Shown piece by piece: positions 1 through 8,511 of a DNA stretch of 64,000 nt. Position 1 is the first letter of the stretch. Each line of letters begins with the position of its first letter. The translations under genes and the position numbers were made by a program. A model generated the notes under the pieces. It made no database searches and had not been told where the DNA came from. It saw only the letters and a list, made by a program, of their open reading frames with translations. Source of the stretch: Plantactinospora alkalitolerans (GTDB taxonomy: Bacteria; Actinomycetota; Actinomycetes; Mycobacteriales; Micromonosporaceae). Where the stretch lies: NCBI RefSeq assembly GCF_015690345.1, contig NZ_JADPUN010000148.1, forward strand, positions 54,435 through 118,434, read 5' to 3'.

Positions 1-1161
1 GCCGTTCCGGTTCGCGTGCGAGTTCAGCCCGTACGCGGTGTTGTTGCCGAAAAGCGGTCCACCGCTGTCGCCGCCGAGGGTGCAGATGTTGGTCTCGACC
101 ATCTGGCGTACGGTGCCGCCCGTGCCGTTGACCGTCACGTTGGTCCTGAGCACGGAGCCGCACCTGAATCCGGTGGTCTTGCCCGAGTTGCAGACCGAGA
201 GCCCGCTCACGGCCGTCGCCCAACCGTGGATGCTCCGGTTCGTGCCGTTCCACAGGTTGATGACGCCGGTCGGCCAGACCGACGCACCGTTCATCCAGAT
301 GAGGCCGTAGTCGTTCTCCGGGTAGTTGCTCTCCAGCGACGGCCCGACGTCCTGCCCGTTGGGCAGCGTCCAGTGCGGGAAGCCCTGCGTGCAGTGCCCG
401 GCCGTGATGATGTAGTTGAAGGTGAAGTCGGTGGCGGTGAAGCCGACCGAGCAGCCGCCCAACGCGTCCGCGCTGGAGATCCCGACGTTCGGCTGGATCT
501 GGCCGGCGCTGGTCTCGAACCGGACCGCCGCGCCGAACTTGCGCGCCGCCGAGCGTTGCGTGGCGTTCTTCGCCCCCGACGCCGGCAGGCTCACCACCAC
601 CTGGTTGGTCTCCGGGTCCACCCCCCAGGTCGTGTTCGGTTCGCTGGCCGCGGTCTCCAGGGCCTGCTGGATGGTCTGAAGTTGCCGTTCGCCACGGGCG
701 ACGAGCCGCGCCTTCGCGCCGGCGGCGGTCACCTTCGCGGCGGCCGAGGTGTCGGTGACCGTGACGACGAGGTCGCCGTCGGACAGGTACGCGCCGCCGG
801 AGCTGGCACCCAGCTCGGTGGTCAACCGGTTGGCGAGTCGCACATTGGCGTTCTCGGCGCGGAGCAGCTTCTCGGCGGCATCGCGGCTGATGCCCCGCTG
901 CTCGGCGATCGCCCCGGCCATGTCCGCCGCCCCGTCCGCCCGGGACCCGTCGGCCACGCCGCCGGCCGGGGCCAGGGTCGCCGCGCCATCGGTCCGGGCC
1001 GAGTCTGCCGCACCCGCGGGCAGGACCGGCCGGTCGACCGGCCCGGCCGCCGCGGCCGTCGGGACGAGGGCCACCGTCGCCACGACGGCGAGTGCCATCG
1101 CGAGCGTGGACCTGCGGCTCGGTCTTTTCGTACGCGGGTGGCTGACAACACGTTCTGACAT
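1..1161 (-). CDS. Secreted S1 serine protease, streptogrisin/alpha-lytic type, 3' end beyond window
   Basis: Extracellular chymotrypsin-fold endopeptidase made as a pre-pro-enzyme. The reading frame is open from an ATG at 1161 to the left edge, giving 387 codons without a stop. Residues about 18-40 form a signal peptide (hydrophobic stretch ending in alanines). Residues about 75-210 are an alpha-lytic-type pro-region. The mature domain follows with all three triad motifs: TAGHC (His), ENDYG (Asp) and GGDSGGP (Ser). Paired cysteines (GGCSVG with AGHC, and SVCNSG with FRCGS) fit the family disulfides. Only the extreme C-terminus, or an added C-terminal domain, should lie outside the window. The upstream neighbour is divergent and unrelated. 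Confidence 0.93.
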   Translation of the reverse strand, partial: MSERVVSHPRTKRPSRRSTLAMALAVVATVALVPTAAAAGPVDRPVLPAGAADSARTDGAATLAPAGGVADGSRADGAADMAGAIAEQRGISRDAAEKLLRAENANVRLANRLTTELGASSGGAYLSDGDLVVTVTDTSAAAKVTAAGAKARLVARGERQLQTIQQALETAASEPNTTWGVDPETNQVVVSLPASGAKNATQRSAARKFGAAVRFETSAGQIQPNVGISSADALGGCSVGFTATDFTFNYIITAGHCTQGFPHWTLPNGQDVGPSLESNYPENDYGLIWMNGASVWPTGVINLWNGTNRSIHGWATAVSGLSVCNSGKTTGFRCGSVLRTNVTVNGTGGTVRQMVETNICTLGGDSGGPLFGNNTAYGLNSHANRNG

Positions 1162-1491
1162 TCACCGCTCCCATCACGAGGGGACTGGTGCGCTGGGTCA
1201 GGAGCCGGACGGCCCGGACCGAGCGGTCATCGTCGCAATCGGGAGCGGCGCCCCGAGTGGAATGTTGGACGCGGCTGGACACGGCTGGACAGGTGACTCC
1301 GGCGGCTACGAGCGGACGTCGGCCGTTGTCGACGTGGTGCCGGGGCCAGTTCTACCAGCGGTTCACCGACGAGGATCCGTTGTGCCGCCGGAGCGCGGTC
1401 GGCGAGGTCGTGGAAGATGTAGACATCGGCGGGGCGGCTCCGACGTACCAGGTGAGCGACGGAACGGCCGTCGTGCGCACTAGGAGGCCCG
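1162..1491. other. 330-bp divergent intergenic region
   Basis: Separates the protease gene from the YCII gene, so it should hold two outward promoters, but I see no convincing -35/-10 pair. There is a short direct repeat, GGCTGGACACG/GGCTGGACAGG, near 1271-1293. On the minus strand, about 1330-1475 reads as a plausible protein stretch (DVYIFHDLADRAP) with good codon bias but no start or family match; it may be a gene remnant. A strong AGGAGG at about 1483-1488 serves the next gene. Confidence 0.4.
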
Positions 1492-1884
1492 ATGAAGTAC
1501 GTCATTCTGATCCACTCGAACCCGCAGCCCTGGGGGCATCCGACGAGTGACTACCTCGCGGCCCACCAGGCACTGCCCACCGACGTCCGCGACCGGCTGA
1601 ACGCTGAGTTCGAGCAGGTGATGACCGAGCTGCAGGCCAACGGCGAACTGCTCGGCGGTGAGGCACTCGGCGACCCGGCCAACGCCCGACTGTACCGGTG
1701 GCGTGACGGCGAACCGCTCGCGAGCGACGGGCCGTACTCGGAGGCGAAGGAGCATCTCGCCGGATTCTTCCTCGTCGACGTCGACAGCCAGGCGCGTGCC
1801 GAGGAGGTCGCCGCTCGGTTCTCCGGCCCGGACGAGACGGTGGAGCTGCGGCCGCTGATGTGGCCGGGTGGCGACGACCAGTGA
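1492..1884 (+). CDS. YCII-related (DGPF) domain protein
   Basis: Small soluble 130-residue protein of the YCII/DGPF family, a ferredoxin-like fold with a conserved His/Asp pair. The biochemical role of these proteins is not settled, but they are commonly co-transcribed with ECF42 sigma factors. The start is fixed by AGGAGG seven bases before the ATG, and MKYVILIHS is the typical family opening. The signature DGPYSEAKEHLAGFF spans about residues 83-97. The last codons overlap the sigma gene by a GTGA junction, implying coupled translation. This is the first of three such modules in the window. Confidence 0.9.
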   Translation: MKYVILIHSNPQPWGHPTSDYLAAHQALPTDVRDRLNAEFEQVMTELQANGELLGGEALGDPANARLYRWRDGEPLASDGPYSEAKEHLAGFFLVDVDSQARAEEVAARFSGPDETVELRPLMWPGGDDQ

Positions 1885-3095
1885 CGCGTTCGGTCCTCGA
1901 GGACGTGTGGCGCCGGGAGGCACCGCACGTCCTCGGGGCACTGCTGCGCCGGTACGGCGATCTCGGCGACTGCGAGGAGGCGCTGCAGGACGCCGCCGAG
2001 GCGGCCGCCGCCAGGTGGCCCGTCGACGGAGTGCCCGACGTGCCGAGAGCTTGGCTGATCACCGTTGCTTCGCGAAGGCTGATCGACCGGGCCCGGACGG
2101 ACTCGGCCCGGGTCCGTCGCGAGACGCTGGACGCGGCCCGACGGCCGTACGCGATGGAGGAGGTAACCACCCACGACCGTGACGACACGCTACGGCTGTT
2201 CTTCCTCTGCTGCCATCCTGCACTGACACGCCCATCGCAGGTCGCGCTCTGCCTACGGGCGGTGGCCGGCCTCGGCGTGGAGCAGATCGCGGCCGCATAC
2301 CTCGTCCCGGTCCGCACGATGACGCAACGCCTCAGTCGTGCGCGTCTGGCGCTGCGCCAGGCCGGTGCGCGGTTCGTCCTGCCGTCGCAGCGGGACCTGC
2401 CCGACCGGGTCGCCGCGGTCATCGACGTGTGCCACCTGGTGTTCACCGAGGGGTACGCGCGGACATCGGGCGAGGCGCTGCTCGACGTCCTGCTCGCCGA
2501 GGAGGCGATCCGGCTCGTCCGGCAGTTGCGCGCCGCGCTGCCCGACCATGCCGAGGTCGCCGGTGCGCTCGCCCTTCTGCTGCTCACCCACGCCCGATCT
2601 CCCGCCCGGGTCGACGCCGCCGGTGATCTCGTGCCGCTCGCGGAGCAGGACCGATCACTCTGGCGGCGCGACCTGATCACCGAGGGCGTCGAACTGCTGG
2701 AGCGGACCCTGCCCCGCGGCCACGTGGGCAGGTTCCAACTACAGGCCGCGATCTCCGCCGTACACGCGGAGGCCGTGATGTACCGGGAGACCGACTGGCT
2801 CCAGATCAGCCTGCTCTATGACATGTTGAGCCGGATCGCGCCGGGTCCGGCCGTCACCCTGAACCACGCGGTCGCCGTCGCCATGGCACACGAACCCGCG
2901 GCCGGTCTCGCCATGCTCGAACCGCTACGGGAGCACCCCGCAATGCAACGCCACCACAGGCTGTACGCCGTGCGCGGGCACCTGCTCGACCTCGACGGCG
3001 ACGCCGAAGGCGCGAAGGAGCAGTACCGGATTGCCGCCCGGCTGACGGCGAGCCTGCCGGAGCAGCGGTACCTCAATCGGAAGCTGGCCGGCTGA
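1881..3095 (+). CDS. ECF42-type RNA polymerase sigma factor with TPR-like C-terminal extension
   Basis: Sigma-70 family ECF factor of 404 residues, about twice the size of a minimal ECF. Region 2 lies at about residues 10-75 (LLRRYGDLGDCEEALQDA, then VPRAWLITVASRRLIDRAR). Region 4 lies at about 110-165 (ALCLRAVAGLGVEQIAAAYL). The remaining 230 residues are the helical SnoaL-free extension typical of ECF42 (VFTEGYARTSGEALL, AISAVHAEA, LNHAVAVAMAHEPAAGL). The GTG at 1881 is preferred over the GTG at 1860 because it overlaps the YCII stop as GTGA. No anti-sigma factor is encoded nearby. Family knowledge says the C-terminal extension is needed for activity. Confidence 0.9.
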   Translation: MTRSVLEDVWRREAPHVLGALLRRYGDLGDCEEALQDAAEAAAARWPVDGVPDVPRAWLITVASRRLIDRARTDSARVRRETLDAARRPYAMEEVTTHDRDDTLRLFFLCCHPALTRPSQVALCLRAVAGLGVEQIAAAYLVPVRTMTQRLSRARLALRQAGARFVLPSQRDLPDRVAAVIDVCHLVFTEGYARTSGEALLDVLLAEEAIRLVRQLRAALPDHAEVAGALALLLLTHARSPARVDAAGDLVPLAEQDRSLWRRDLITEGVELLERTLPRGHVGRFQLQAAISAVHAEAVMYRETDWLQISLLYDMLSRIAPGPAVTLNHAVAVAMAHEPAAGLAMLEPLREHPAMQRHHRLYAVRGHLLDLDGDAEGAKEQYRIAARLTASLPEQRYLNRKLAG

Positions 3096-3412
3096 GGATC
3101 ACGGGCTCGACCGGACCTACCGGAGATCTTGGCCGGCGCACAACCTTGGAGCGCACCTCCAGATCGTCACATCATGACTACTCGCTCGGAGCAGTCTTGA
3201 TCGTTAGTTCTTGCAAGGGGGGGAGGCGCTGGTTTCGGCTGGTAGGCGCACCGGGACAACCAGCCGGGCGACTGCCGAGAACAGCGTGCCCCGCGTGACT
3301 TGGCTCGTTGGCTTCCGGTCCGTCTGGCGTGGTTCCCGATCTTTTGCGGCACGCCCCGGTCTCCAGCAACAGAGCTCCACATCGCCAACGAACAGAGACG
3401 AGGCCCCGAGAT
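3096..3412. other. 317-bp intergenic region, nothing recognised
   Basis: Lies between the ECF42 gene and a SnoaL-like gene on the same strand. It is lower in GC than its surroundings (for example TCTTGATCGTTAGTTCTTGC near 3193-3212) and probably contains the promoter of the downstream gene. I see no hairpin strong enough to call a terminator and no coding bias in any frame. Confidence 0.4.
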
Positions 3413-3781
3413 ATGACGAGTGATCCGATGAAAGAAGTGCTGGACCGGTGGAAGGCGGCGTTCGACGGCCATCAGGTGGACGCCATGGCGGACCTGTTCA
3501 CTCCGGATGCCCTCTTCCAGGGGTTCGGGCCCGAGGTCGTGGTCGGCCGAGAGGCGGTGCACGACTATTACGAGTCGGTGCCCGATAACCGGGATGCCGA
3601 GGTGACCCTGCTGCACACGTACATGATCGGGCAGGAGGTAGCCGGTGGGTTCGCGGGCGTCACCTTTCGGGACCCGACGGGTTGGGAAGCCCCGGTGCAA
3701 CTGTCGCTGGTTCTTCAGCTCAGCGAGGGCGGCTGGCGGATCCGGCAGTACCACGTGTCCCGGATCAGTAAGGAGCACTGA
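3413..3781 (+). CDS. SnoaL-like / NTF2-fold small protein
   Basis: A 122-residue cone-shaped alpha+beta barrel protein of the SgcJ/EcaC-SnoaL superfamily. The pattern is clear: KEVLDRWKAAFDGHQVDAMADLFTPDALFQGFGP (shown here as positions about 6-39) and a closing strand GGWRIRQYHVSRI. Such proteins bind small hydrophobic ligands or act as isomerases, cyclases or hydrolases, so no reaction can be assigned. ATG 3413 is chosen because the longer upstream frame has atypical composition and the family begins close to this point. It appears to be monocistronic. Confidence 0.8.
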   Translation: MTSDPMKEVLDRWKAAFDGHQVDAMADLFTPDALFQGFGPEVVVGREAVHDYYESVPDNRDAEVTLLHTYMIGQEVAGGFAGVTFRDPTGWEAPVQLSLVLQLSEGGWRIRQYHVSRISKEH

Positions 3782-3841
3782 GCCTTCACCGCGGCGCGAC
3801 GCACCATCGCCGCGTGGCAAACAGTGGCAGCGGGTACCGAA

Positions 3842-4144
3842 TCACGCGGGCAGGTCGGCTTTGCCGGGGTCGTTGGGGTGGGCCTCCAACTCGGTGATGG
3901 CCGGTGTCATCCACGGGCGCAACGGCAGTGTCCCGAGTACCTTTTCGTGCAGTTCGGCCTCGTCGGCGGCACGCCACAGCCCGATGCTGCGCAACTCGCC
4001 GACAGGACGCCACAGCCGCACCAGGTGACCGGCGGCGGCCAGTTCCCCGGCCCGTGCCTTTTCGGCGGCACGGCGTCGATCGACCTCGGCCGGGTCGGTG
4101 CCCTCTGGGACATCAGTGACGAGCTCCACCAGAAACTCCTTCAT
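3842..4144 (-). CDS. Muconolactone delta-isomerase-like protein
   Basis: 100-residue ferredoxin-like protein matching the muconolactone isomerase (CatC) family, which runs 90-100 residues. Recognisable features are the opening MKEFLVELVTDVPEGTDPAE, the central VRLWRPVGELRSIGLWRAAD and a closing LPLRPWMT. The start at 4144 has GGAG nine bases upstream; an in-frame ATG at 4159 is an alternative. No other beta-ketoadipate pathway gene is near, so the true substrate is probably something else. It lies downstream of, and on the same strand as, a SnoaL-like gene and may share its transcript. Confidence 0.8.
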   Translation of the reverse strand: MKEFLVELVTDVPEGTDPAEVDRRRAAEKARAGELAAAGHLVRLWRPVGELRSIGLWRAADEAELHEKVLGTLPLRPWMTPAITELEAHPNDPGKADLPA

Positions 4145-4296
4145 GTCCGCATACTCCATCTGCTCAGTTGGCTGCGGATTGCTTCTGCGGCGGTACCTGC
4201 AGTAGGTCGAGGCAATTACGCCACAGTGTCTCAAGGCGCGTCGGATCGTTTAGCAGTTTCGCGAGCAGCACGCGTCCCTCGATCGGTGGGTCGGGG

Positions 4297-4686
4297 TCAC
4301 GCCTGGACGGCGCCCCGGGCGGCGGTGAACTGTGCTTCCATCGTGTCGCGCAGTGCGAGCATCCCGCTGAGTGGGCGGATCATCACCACGAGTTCGTCGA
4401 TCGCGCCGTGGTCGTCGAGATGCAGGAAGTCGCTGCCCTCGATCTGCTGGTCGGCGACGCGTGCCTGGAAGACCAGCGCGTGGTCGGCCGCGTCCTCGGC
4501 GCCGATCTCGCGTACGTATCGGAAGTCCTGGAAGACCTGGGCGACGGCGCGCAGGATCGGCGCGACGGCGGCCCGGCCCCGGTAGGGCTTGAACGCGATC
4601 GGGCTGCGGAAGACGACGTCGTCGGAGAGCAGCGCCACGGCCGCGTCGATGTCTCGGGCCTCGATGGCGACTCGGAAGGGATGCAT
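4297..4686 (-). CDS. SnoaL-like / NTF2-fold protein divergent from PadR gene
   Basis: 129-residue NTF2-fold protein (MHPFRVAIEARDIDAAVALL, VVFRSPIAFKPYRGR, FLHLDDHGAIDELVVMIRP). The ATG at 4686 is supported by GAGAGG eight bases upstream; frames extending further upstream run through the divergent regulator. It is likely the PadR-controlled member of the pair because the two genes share a 73-bp promoter region containing an inverted repeat. Function unknown; the family includes epoxide hydrolases, ketosteroid isomerases and polyketide cyclases. Confidence 0.8.
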   Translation of the reverse strand: MHPFRVAIEARDIDAAVALLSDDVVFRSPIAFKPYRGRAAVAPILRAVAQVFQDFRYVREIGAEDAADHALVFQARVADQQIEGSDFLHLDDHGAIDELVVMIRPLSGMLALRDTMEAQFTAARGAVQA

Positions 4687-4698
4687 GACTTGACCTCT

Positions 4699-4738
4699 CA
4701 TTAGACAACAAGTTGAATAGGTGCCAATGAGACTAATG
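4699..4738. promoter_or_regulatory. Inverted repeat between SnoaL and PadR genes, candidate PadR operator
   Basis: CATTAGAC (4699-4706) and GACTAATG (4731-4738) form arms matching at 7 of 8 bases, 24 bases apart, in the AT-richer divergent spacer. Position suggests control of both flanking genes by the PadR protein. This is inference; the arms do not match the common ATGT-N8-ACAT PadR box. Confidence 0.4.
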
Positions 4739-4759
4739 CAATCTTCGGGAGTTGTGTAG

Positions 4760-5350
4760 ATGGCGCTGCGCCACGCTGTCCTGGCCGCCCTGTCCGAGGG
4801 CGAGGCGTCGGGATACGAGTTGTCCAAGAACTTCGACGTCTCGGTCGCCAACTTCTGGTCGGCCACCCCGCAGCAGCTCTACCGCGAACTCGAACGCCTC
4901 GAGGCGGACGGACTGCTGCACGGGCGCGTGGTCGAGCAGCAGCGCCGGCCGAACAAGCGGGTGTTCCGGCTGACCGACGCCGGCCGCGCGGAGCTGCGCG
5001 CCTTCGTCGCGCAACCGGCCAGGCCGACCGCGATCCGCGACGACCTCCTGGTCAAGTTGCAGGCCGCCGACACCGAGGACCTGCCCTCGGTACGGAACGC
5101 CCTGACCAGCCGGCTGGAGCAGGCCCGCGACAAACTCGCCCGCTACGACCGCCTCCGCGACGCCCTCCTCGACGGACGCGACGAGGACACGTACCTGCGC
5201 GACACCGAACGGATCGGCCCCTATCTCACGCTGCTCGGCGGACGCATGTACGAGCAACAGAACATCTCCTGGTGCACGACCGTCCTCGGCCTGCTCGACG
5301 AGCGGATGCAGGGGCAGCACACGGGTGCGTCGAACGAGGAACGGACGTAG
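4760..5350 (+). CDS. PadR family transcriptional regulator (long form)
   Basis: 196 residues. An N-terminal winged helix (MALRHAVLAALSEGEASGYE, then ATPQQLYRELERLEADGLL) carries the PadR signature. A C-terminal coiled-coil dimerisation domain follows (about residues 90-180, LEQARDKLARYDRLRDALL, and WCTTVLGLLDERM). This is the class with the second Vir-C-like domain. GGGAG eight bases before ATG 4760 supports the start. Divergent from the SnoaL/isomerase genes, which it probably represses until an aromatic or other small ligand binds. Confidence 0.9.
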   Translation: MALRHAVLAALSEGEASGYELSKNFDVSVANFWSATPQQLYRELERLEADGLLHGRVVEQQRRPNKRVFRLTDAGRAELRAFVAQPARPTAIRDDLLVKLQAADTEDLPSVRNALTSRLEQARDKLARYDRLRDALLDGRDEDTYLRDTERIGPYLTLLGGRMYEQQNISWCTTVLGLLDERMQGQHTGASNEERT

Positions 5351-5520
5351 GGCGCCGCGCAGGGCCATGGCACCCAAGCCGTACACCAATCTCATAGGGC
5401 CGGGCACCGAGGGCTGTAGCTGGTAACTGCACCCGGCATGGTCCGAACGCCGGTGCCAACTCGACCTGACCCAGTCCGACCTGGCCGACCTGCTCGCCAG
5501 GCGCGGCCTGCGGAACCGCC

Positions 5521-6645
5521 CTAGAAGGTGATCACCTGCCGGGTCAGGGTGGCGGAAGCGAGCGCGTCGAAGCCCGCGTTGATCTCGTTGAGCCGCAGGT
5601 GCCCGCCGAGCAGCAGGTCGGCCGGGAGCAGACCGGCCTGGTACAGGGCGACGTAGCGCGGGATGTCCCGGCGCGGGACGGCGCCGCCCAGATATGACCC
5701 GCGCAGCGTGCGCTCCTCCGCGACCAGGGAGACCGCCGGGATCGACAGGACCTGCCGCGGGTCCGGCAGCCCGACGGTGACGGTGGTGCCGCCCCGCCGG
5801 GTGGCGGCATAGGCCGTGGCGAGCACGGCGGCGCTACCGACCGCCTCGATCGCGATGTCGGCGCCGCCGGAGGTGAGGTCGCGTACCGCGGCGACCGTGT
5901 CCGGATCGCCGGCCAGCGTGTGGGTGGCGCCGGCGGCCAGCGCGACGGGGTGCTTGGCGGTCACGGGGTCGACGGCGACGATCGGATGACAACCGGCGGC
6001 CCGGGCGCCCATCACCGCCGCGAGGCCGACGCCGCCGAGGCCGAACACCACGGCGGCGGTACCGGGCCGGGCCTGCGCGGTGTTGACGACCGCGCCGACG
6101 CCGGTGAGCAGCGCGCAGCCGAACAGCGCCGCCCGGTCCATCGGCAGCGACCGGTCGACCGGTACGAGCGACTCCGCCGCCGCGACCGTGTACTCGCTGA
6201 ACGCGGAGACGCCGAGATGGTGGTGCAGTTCGCGACCGGCGCGCCGGAACGGCCGGTGCCCGCGCAGCAGCGTCCCGGCGGTGTTGGCGGCGGCACCGGG
6301 CTCGCAGAGCGCCGGTCGCCCCGACTGGCAGGGCAGGCAGCCGCCGCAGGCTGGCACGAACGCGAACACCACGTGGTCGTCGACGCGCACGCCGCGTACA
6401 TCGGGGCCGACCTCGACCACCACGCCGGCGGCCTCGTGGCCGAGCACCATGGGCAGCGGTCGTGGCCGCGAACCGTCGACCACCGACAGGTCGGAGTGGC
6501 AGAGCCCGGCGGCACCGACCCGTACCAGCACCTCGCCGGCGCCGGGCGGGTGCAGCTCGAGGTCGCCGACGGTCAGGGGCCGGCTGTGCGCGTAGGGCCT
6601 CGGTCGGCCGCTCTCCTCCAGGACGGCCGCGCGGGCCGTGATCAC
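5521..6645 (-). CDS. Zinc-dependent alcohol dehydrogenase (MDR superfamily)
   Basis: 374-residue medium-chain dehydrogenase. The catalytic zinc ligands are visible in GLCHSDL and GHEAAGV, and all four structural-zinc cysteines in CGGCLPCQSGRPALC. The Rossmann motif is GLGGVGLA (about residues 201-208). Length and order match class III-like NAD-dependent ADHs. The start is a GTG at 6645 without an obvious Shine-Dalgarno, so a leaderless message is possible. The gene is divergent from the ABC importer operon and shares with it related operator-like sequences, which suggests the alcohol or aldehyde it acts on belongs to the same pathway. Confidence 0.9.
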   Translation of the reverse strand: MITARAAVLEESGRPRPYAHSRPLTVGDLELHPPGAGEVLVRVGAAGLCHSDLSVVDGSRPRPLPMVLGHEAAGVVVEVGPDVRGVRVDDHVVFAFVPACGGCLPCQSGRPALCEPGAAANTAGTLLRGHRPFRRAGRELHHHLGVSAFSEYTVAAAESLVPVDRSLPMDRAALFGCALLTGVGAVVNTAQARPGTAAVVFGLGGVGLAAVMGARAAGCHPIVAVDPVTAKHPVALAAGATHTLAGDPDTVAAVRDLTSGGADIAIEAVGSAAVLATAYAATRRGGTTVTVGLPDPRQVLSIPAVSLVAEERTLRGSYLGGAVPRRDIPRYVALYQAGLLPADLLLGGHLRLNEINAGFDALASATLTRQVITF

Positions 6646-6681
6646 AGTGCGGAACTACTACGCATGGCCCACCACCATCAG

Positions 6682-6726
6682 ATGGAACGACATTTCATTT
6701 GGACGCTAGGCACGACATCGTTCCAT
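6682..6726. promoter_or_regulatory. Operator-like palindrome upstream of ADH gene
   Basis: ATGGAACGACATTTCAT (6682-6698) is an imperfect palindrome. A further perfect 9-bp match to its left arm in inverted orientation, TCGTTCCAT, sits at 6718-6726. The ATGGAA...TTTCAT pattern recurs before the ABC operon at 6837-6853. Likely binding sites for a repressor encoded outside the window. Confidence 0.5.
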
Positions 6727-6793
6727 GTCAACAGGCTGCCGGGAGCGGTTCGATCACCATCGTCGGCCTATGTGGACGGTCGTGAACTGCCTC

Positions 6794-6853
6794 TTGACAG
6801 AGCCGATCCCGGCCGCGAATGATCCCGGGTCACAACATGAAACGAAGTTCCAT
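6794..6853 (+). promoter_or_regulatory. Candidate promoter and operator for the ABC importer operon
   Basis: TTGACA (6794-6799) and AATGAT (6818-6823) give an 18-base spaced sigma-70-like promoter. Downstream, ATGAAACGAAGTTCCAT (6837-6853) is a close inverted copy of the 6682 element (about 13 of 17 positions shared), so it falls at or just after the transcription start, a typical repressor site. Confidence 0.5.
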
Positions 6854-6897
6854 TCGACTCGGTCGTGCTCTCTAACTCTGCTCACCTGGGGGCAGCA

Positions 6898-8511
6898 ATG
6901 CGCCGTGTTATACCGCTTCTAGCCATTGCCACGCTGCTGACCGCCGCCGCCGGCTGCGGCGGCGACAGCACATCCGGCGACGCCGGCGACGCCCGGTCCA
7001 AGACCCTCGTCTACGGGGTCAACCTCAAGTCGCAGGGTCCGTGGGACCCGCACGTCGGCGCGGTCGGCCTCGACCGCGTGGTCAACCGGGCCGCCTACGA
7101 CACGCTGGTCGCCTATGCCGGAACGGACTACGCCAAGGTCGTCCCCGACCTGGCCAAGGCGTGGACCGTCGCGCCCGACGCGAAGACGTTCACGTTCAGT
7201 CTCGACCCCGCCGCCAAGTTCGCCACCGGACGCACCGTCACCGCCGATGACGTGCGGTGGAGCTTCACCCGGTTGAAGAACCTCGCCGGTCCGCCGTCCT
7301 ACCTCGCCGAGCCCATCGCGTCGGTCACCGCGCCGGATCCGGCCACCGTGGTCGTCACGCTGAAGAGCCCCGACGTCTCGTTCCTGCGGCAGTTCGTCGA
7401 CGGCCACTTCTCCGTGCTCGACAAGGAGACCGCGACCGCGAACGGCGCCACCGACGCGGCCGACGCGGCGAAGACCGACACCGCCACCAACTGGCTCTCC
7501 GCCAACAGTGCGGGCTCGGGACAGTACAAGATCGAATCGTGGACCGCCGGCTCCCGGCTGGTCATGGTGAAGAACCCGAACGCGTGGCGGCCGACGTCCT
7601 ACTTCGAAAAGATCATCCTGCAGGACATGCCGACACCGGACGCCCAGCTCGCCGCCCTCAAACGGGGCGAGATCGACCTTACCCAGCCGCTCGGGCAGAG
7701 CCTGCTGGAGCCGCTCGCGTCGGAGAGCAAGTTGCAGGTCGCCGGCTCGCCGGGCCTGACCTGGTTCCTGCTCGGCATGACCCGCGCGCCGAAGACCGAC
7801 CCCAACCTCGCCAAGCAGCAGGTGCAGGAGGCGATCCACCTCGCCCTCGACTACCGGGGCATCGGCCAGCTCGCCGAGGGCGTGCAGCAGTGGTACGGGA
7901 TGATCCCGCCGTTCATCCCCGGCGGGGTGGCCGAGCAGGACGCGCCGAAACAGGACGTCGAGAAAGCCAAGCGGCTGCTCGCCGAGGCCGGGCTCAGCGG
8001 CGGCTTCGACACCGAGCTGTGCACCACCACGTCGACCGACCACCAGCCGTCCGCGCTCGACCTTGCCCAGAAGGTGCAGGCCGACCTGAAGAACGTCGGT
8101 ATCAGGGTCAAGATCGACGGCCAGGAGAACTCGGCGTTCCTGACCAAGTACCGGGCCGCCCAGTGCAAGATGGTGCTCACGATCGACGGGCCGGCGTTCC
8201 CGGACCCCTCGCACATCGTGCCCTACCTGCCCGACGGTGCCCGGGCGCTGCGGATGGGCTGGTCGAGCGCCAACCCGGGCTGGGACGGCGCGAAGTACTC
8301 GGCGGCCGCGAAGGACGCGCTGACGCGGACCGACGAGACGCAGCGGGTCCAGCTCTGGCACGACGTGGTGGCCGGGATGAATACCGACGGACCGTGGATC
8401 GGGCTCGCCTCGGTGCCGTACAAGTTCGCCGCGGACGCCCGGATCAAGGGCTTCGACCAGGCCACCAACCAGGTCGTGCTGTTGGACGTCGCGGCGCTGC
8501 GCCGTGACTGA
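6898..8511 (+). CDS. Peptide/nickel-type ABC transporter substrate-binding lipoprotein
   Basis: Family 5 solute-binding protein of 537 residues, anchored to the outer face of the membrane. It starts with an arginine pair and hydrophobic core followed by the lipobox LTAAAGC, lipidated at Cys20. The fold markers PDLAKAWTVAPDAKTFTFSL and AKFATGRTVTADDVRWSF are typical of DppA/OppA homologues. GGGGG six to seven bases before ATG 6898 sets the start; upstream in-frame starts lack a site. First gene of a five-gene importer operon, overlapping the next gene by 8 bases. Ligand unknown; the linked dehydrogenases hint at a hydroxy-acid or peptide-like compound rather than ordinary dipeptides. Confidence 0.92.
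   Translation: MRRVIPLLAIATLLTAAAGCGGDSTSGDAGDARSKTLVYGVNLKSQGPWDPHVGAVGLDRVVNRAAYDTLVAYAGTDYAKVVPDLAKAWTVAPDAKTFTFSLDPAAKFATGRTVTADDVRWSFTRLKNLAGPPSYLAEPIASVTAPDPATVVVTLKSPDVSFLRQFVDGHFSVLDKETATANGATDAADAAKTDTATNWLSANSAGSGQYKIESWTAGSRLVMVKNPNAWRPTSYFEKIILQDMPTPDAQLAALKRGEIDLTQPLGQSLLEPLASESKLQVAGSPGLTWFLLGMTRAPKTDPNLAKQQVQEAIHLALDYRGIGQLAEGVQQWYGMIPPFIPGGVAEQDAPKQDVEKAKRLLAEAGLSGGFDTELCTTTSTDHQPSALDLAQKVQADLKNVGIRVKIDGQENSAFLTKYRAAQCKMVLTIDGPAFPDPSHIVPYLPDGARALRMGWSSANPGWDGAKYSAAAKDALTRTDETQRVQLWHDVVAGMNTDGPWIGLASVPYKFAADARIKGFDQATNQVVLLDVAALRRD

Noticed and set aside
5427..5533. Short plus-strand stretch reading LHPAWSERRCQLDLTQSDLA... with good codon bias
   Set aside because: Only about 34 codons, no ATG/GTG start, and overlapping the ADH 3' end. 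It may be a gene remnant but cannot be supported as a feature.
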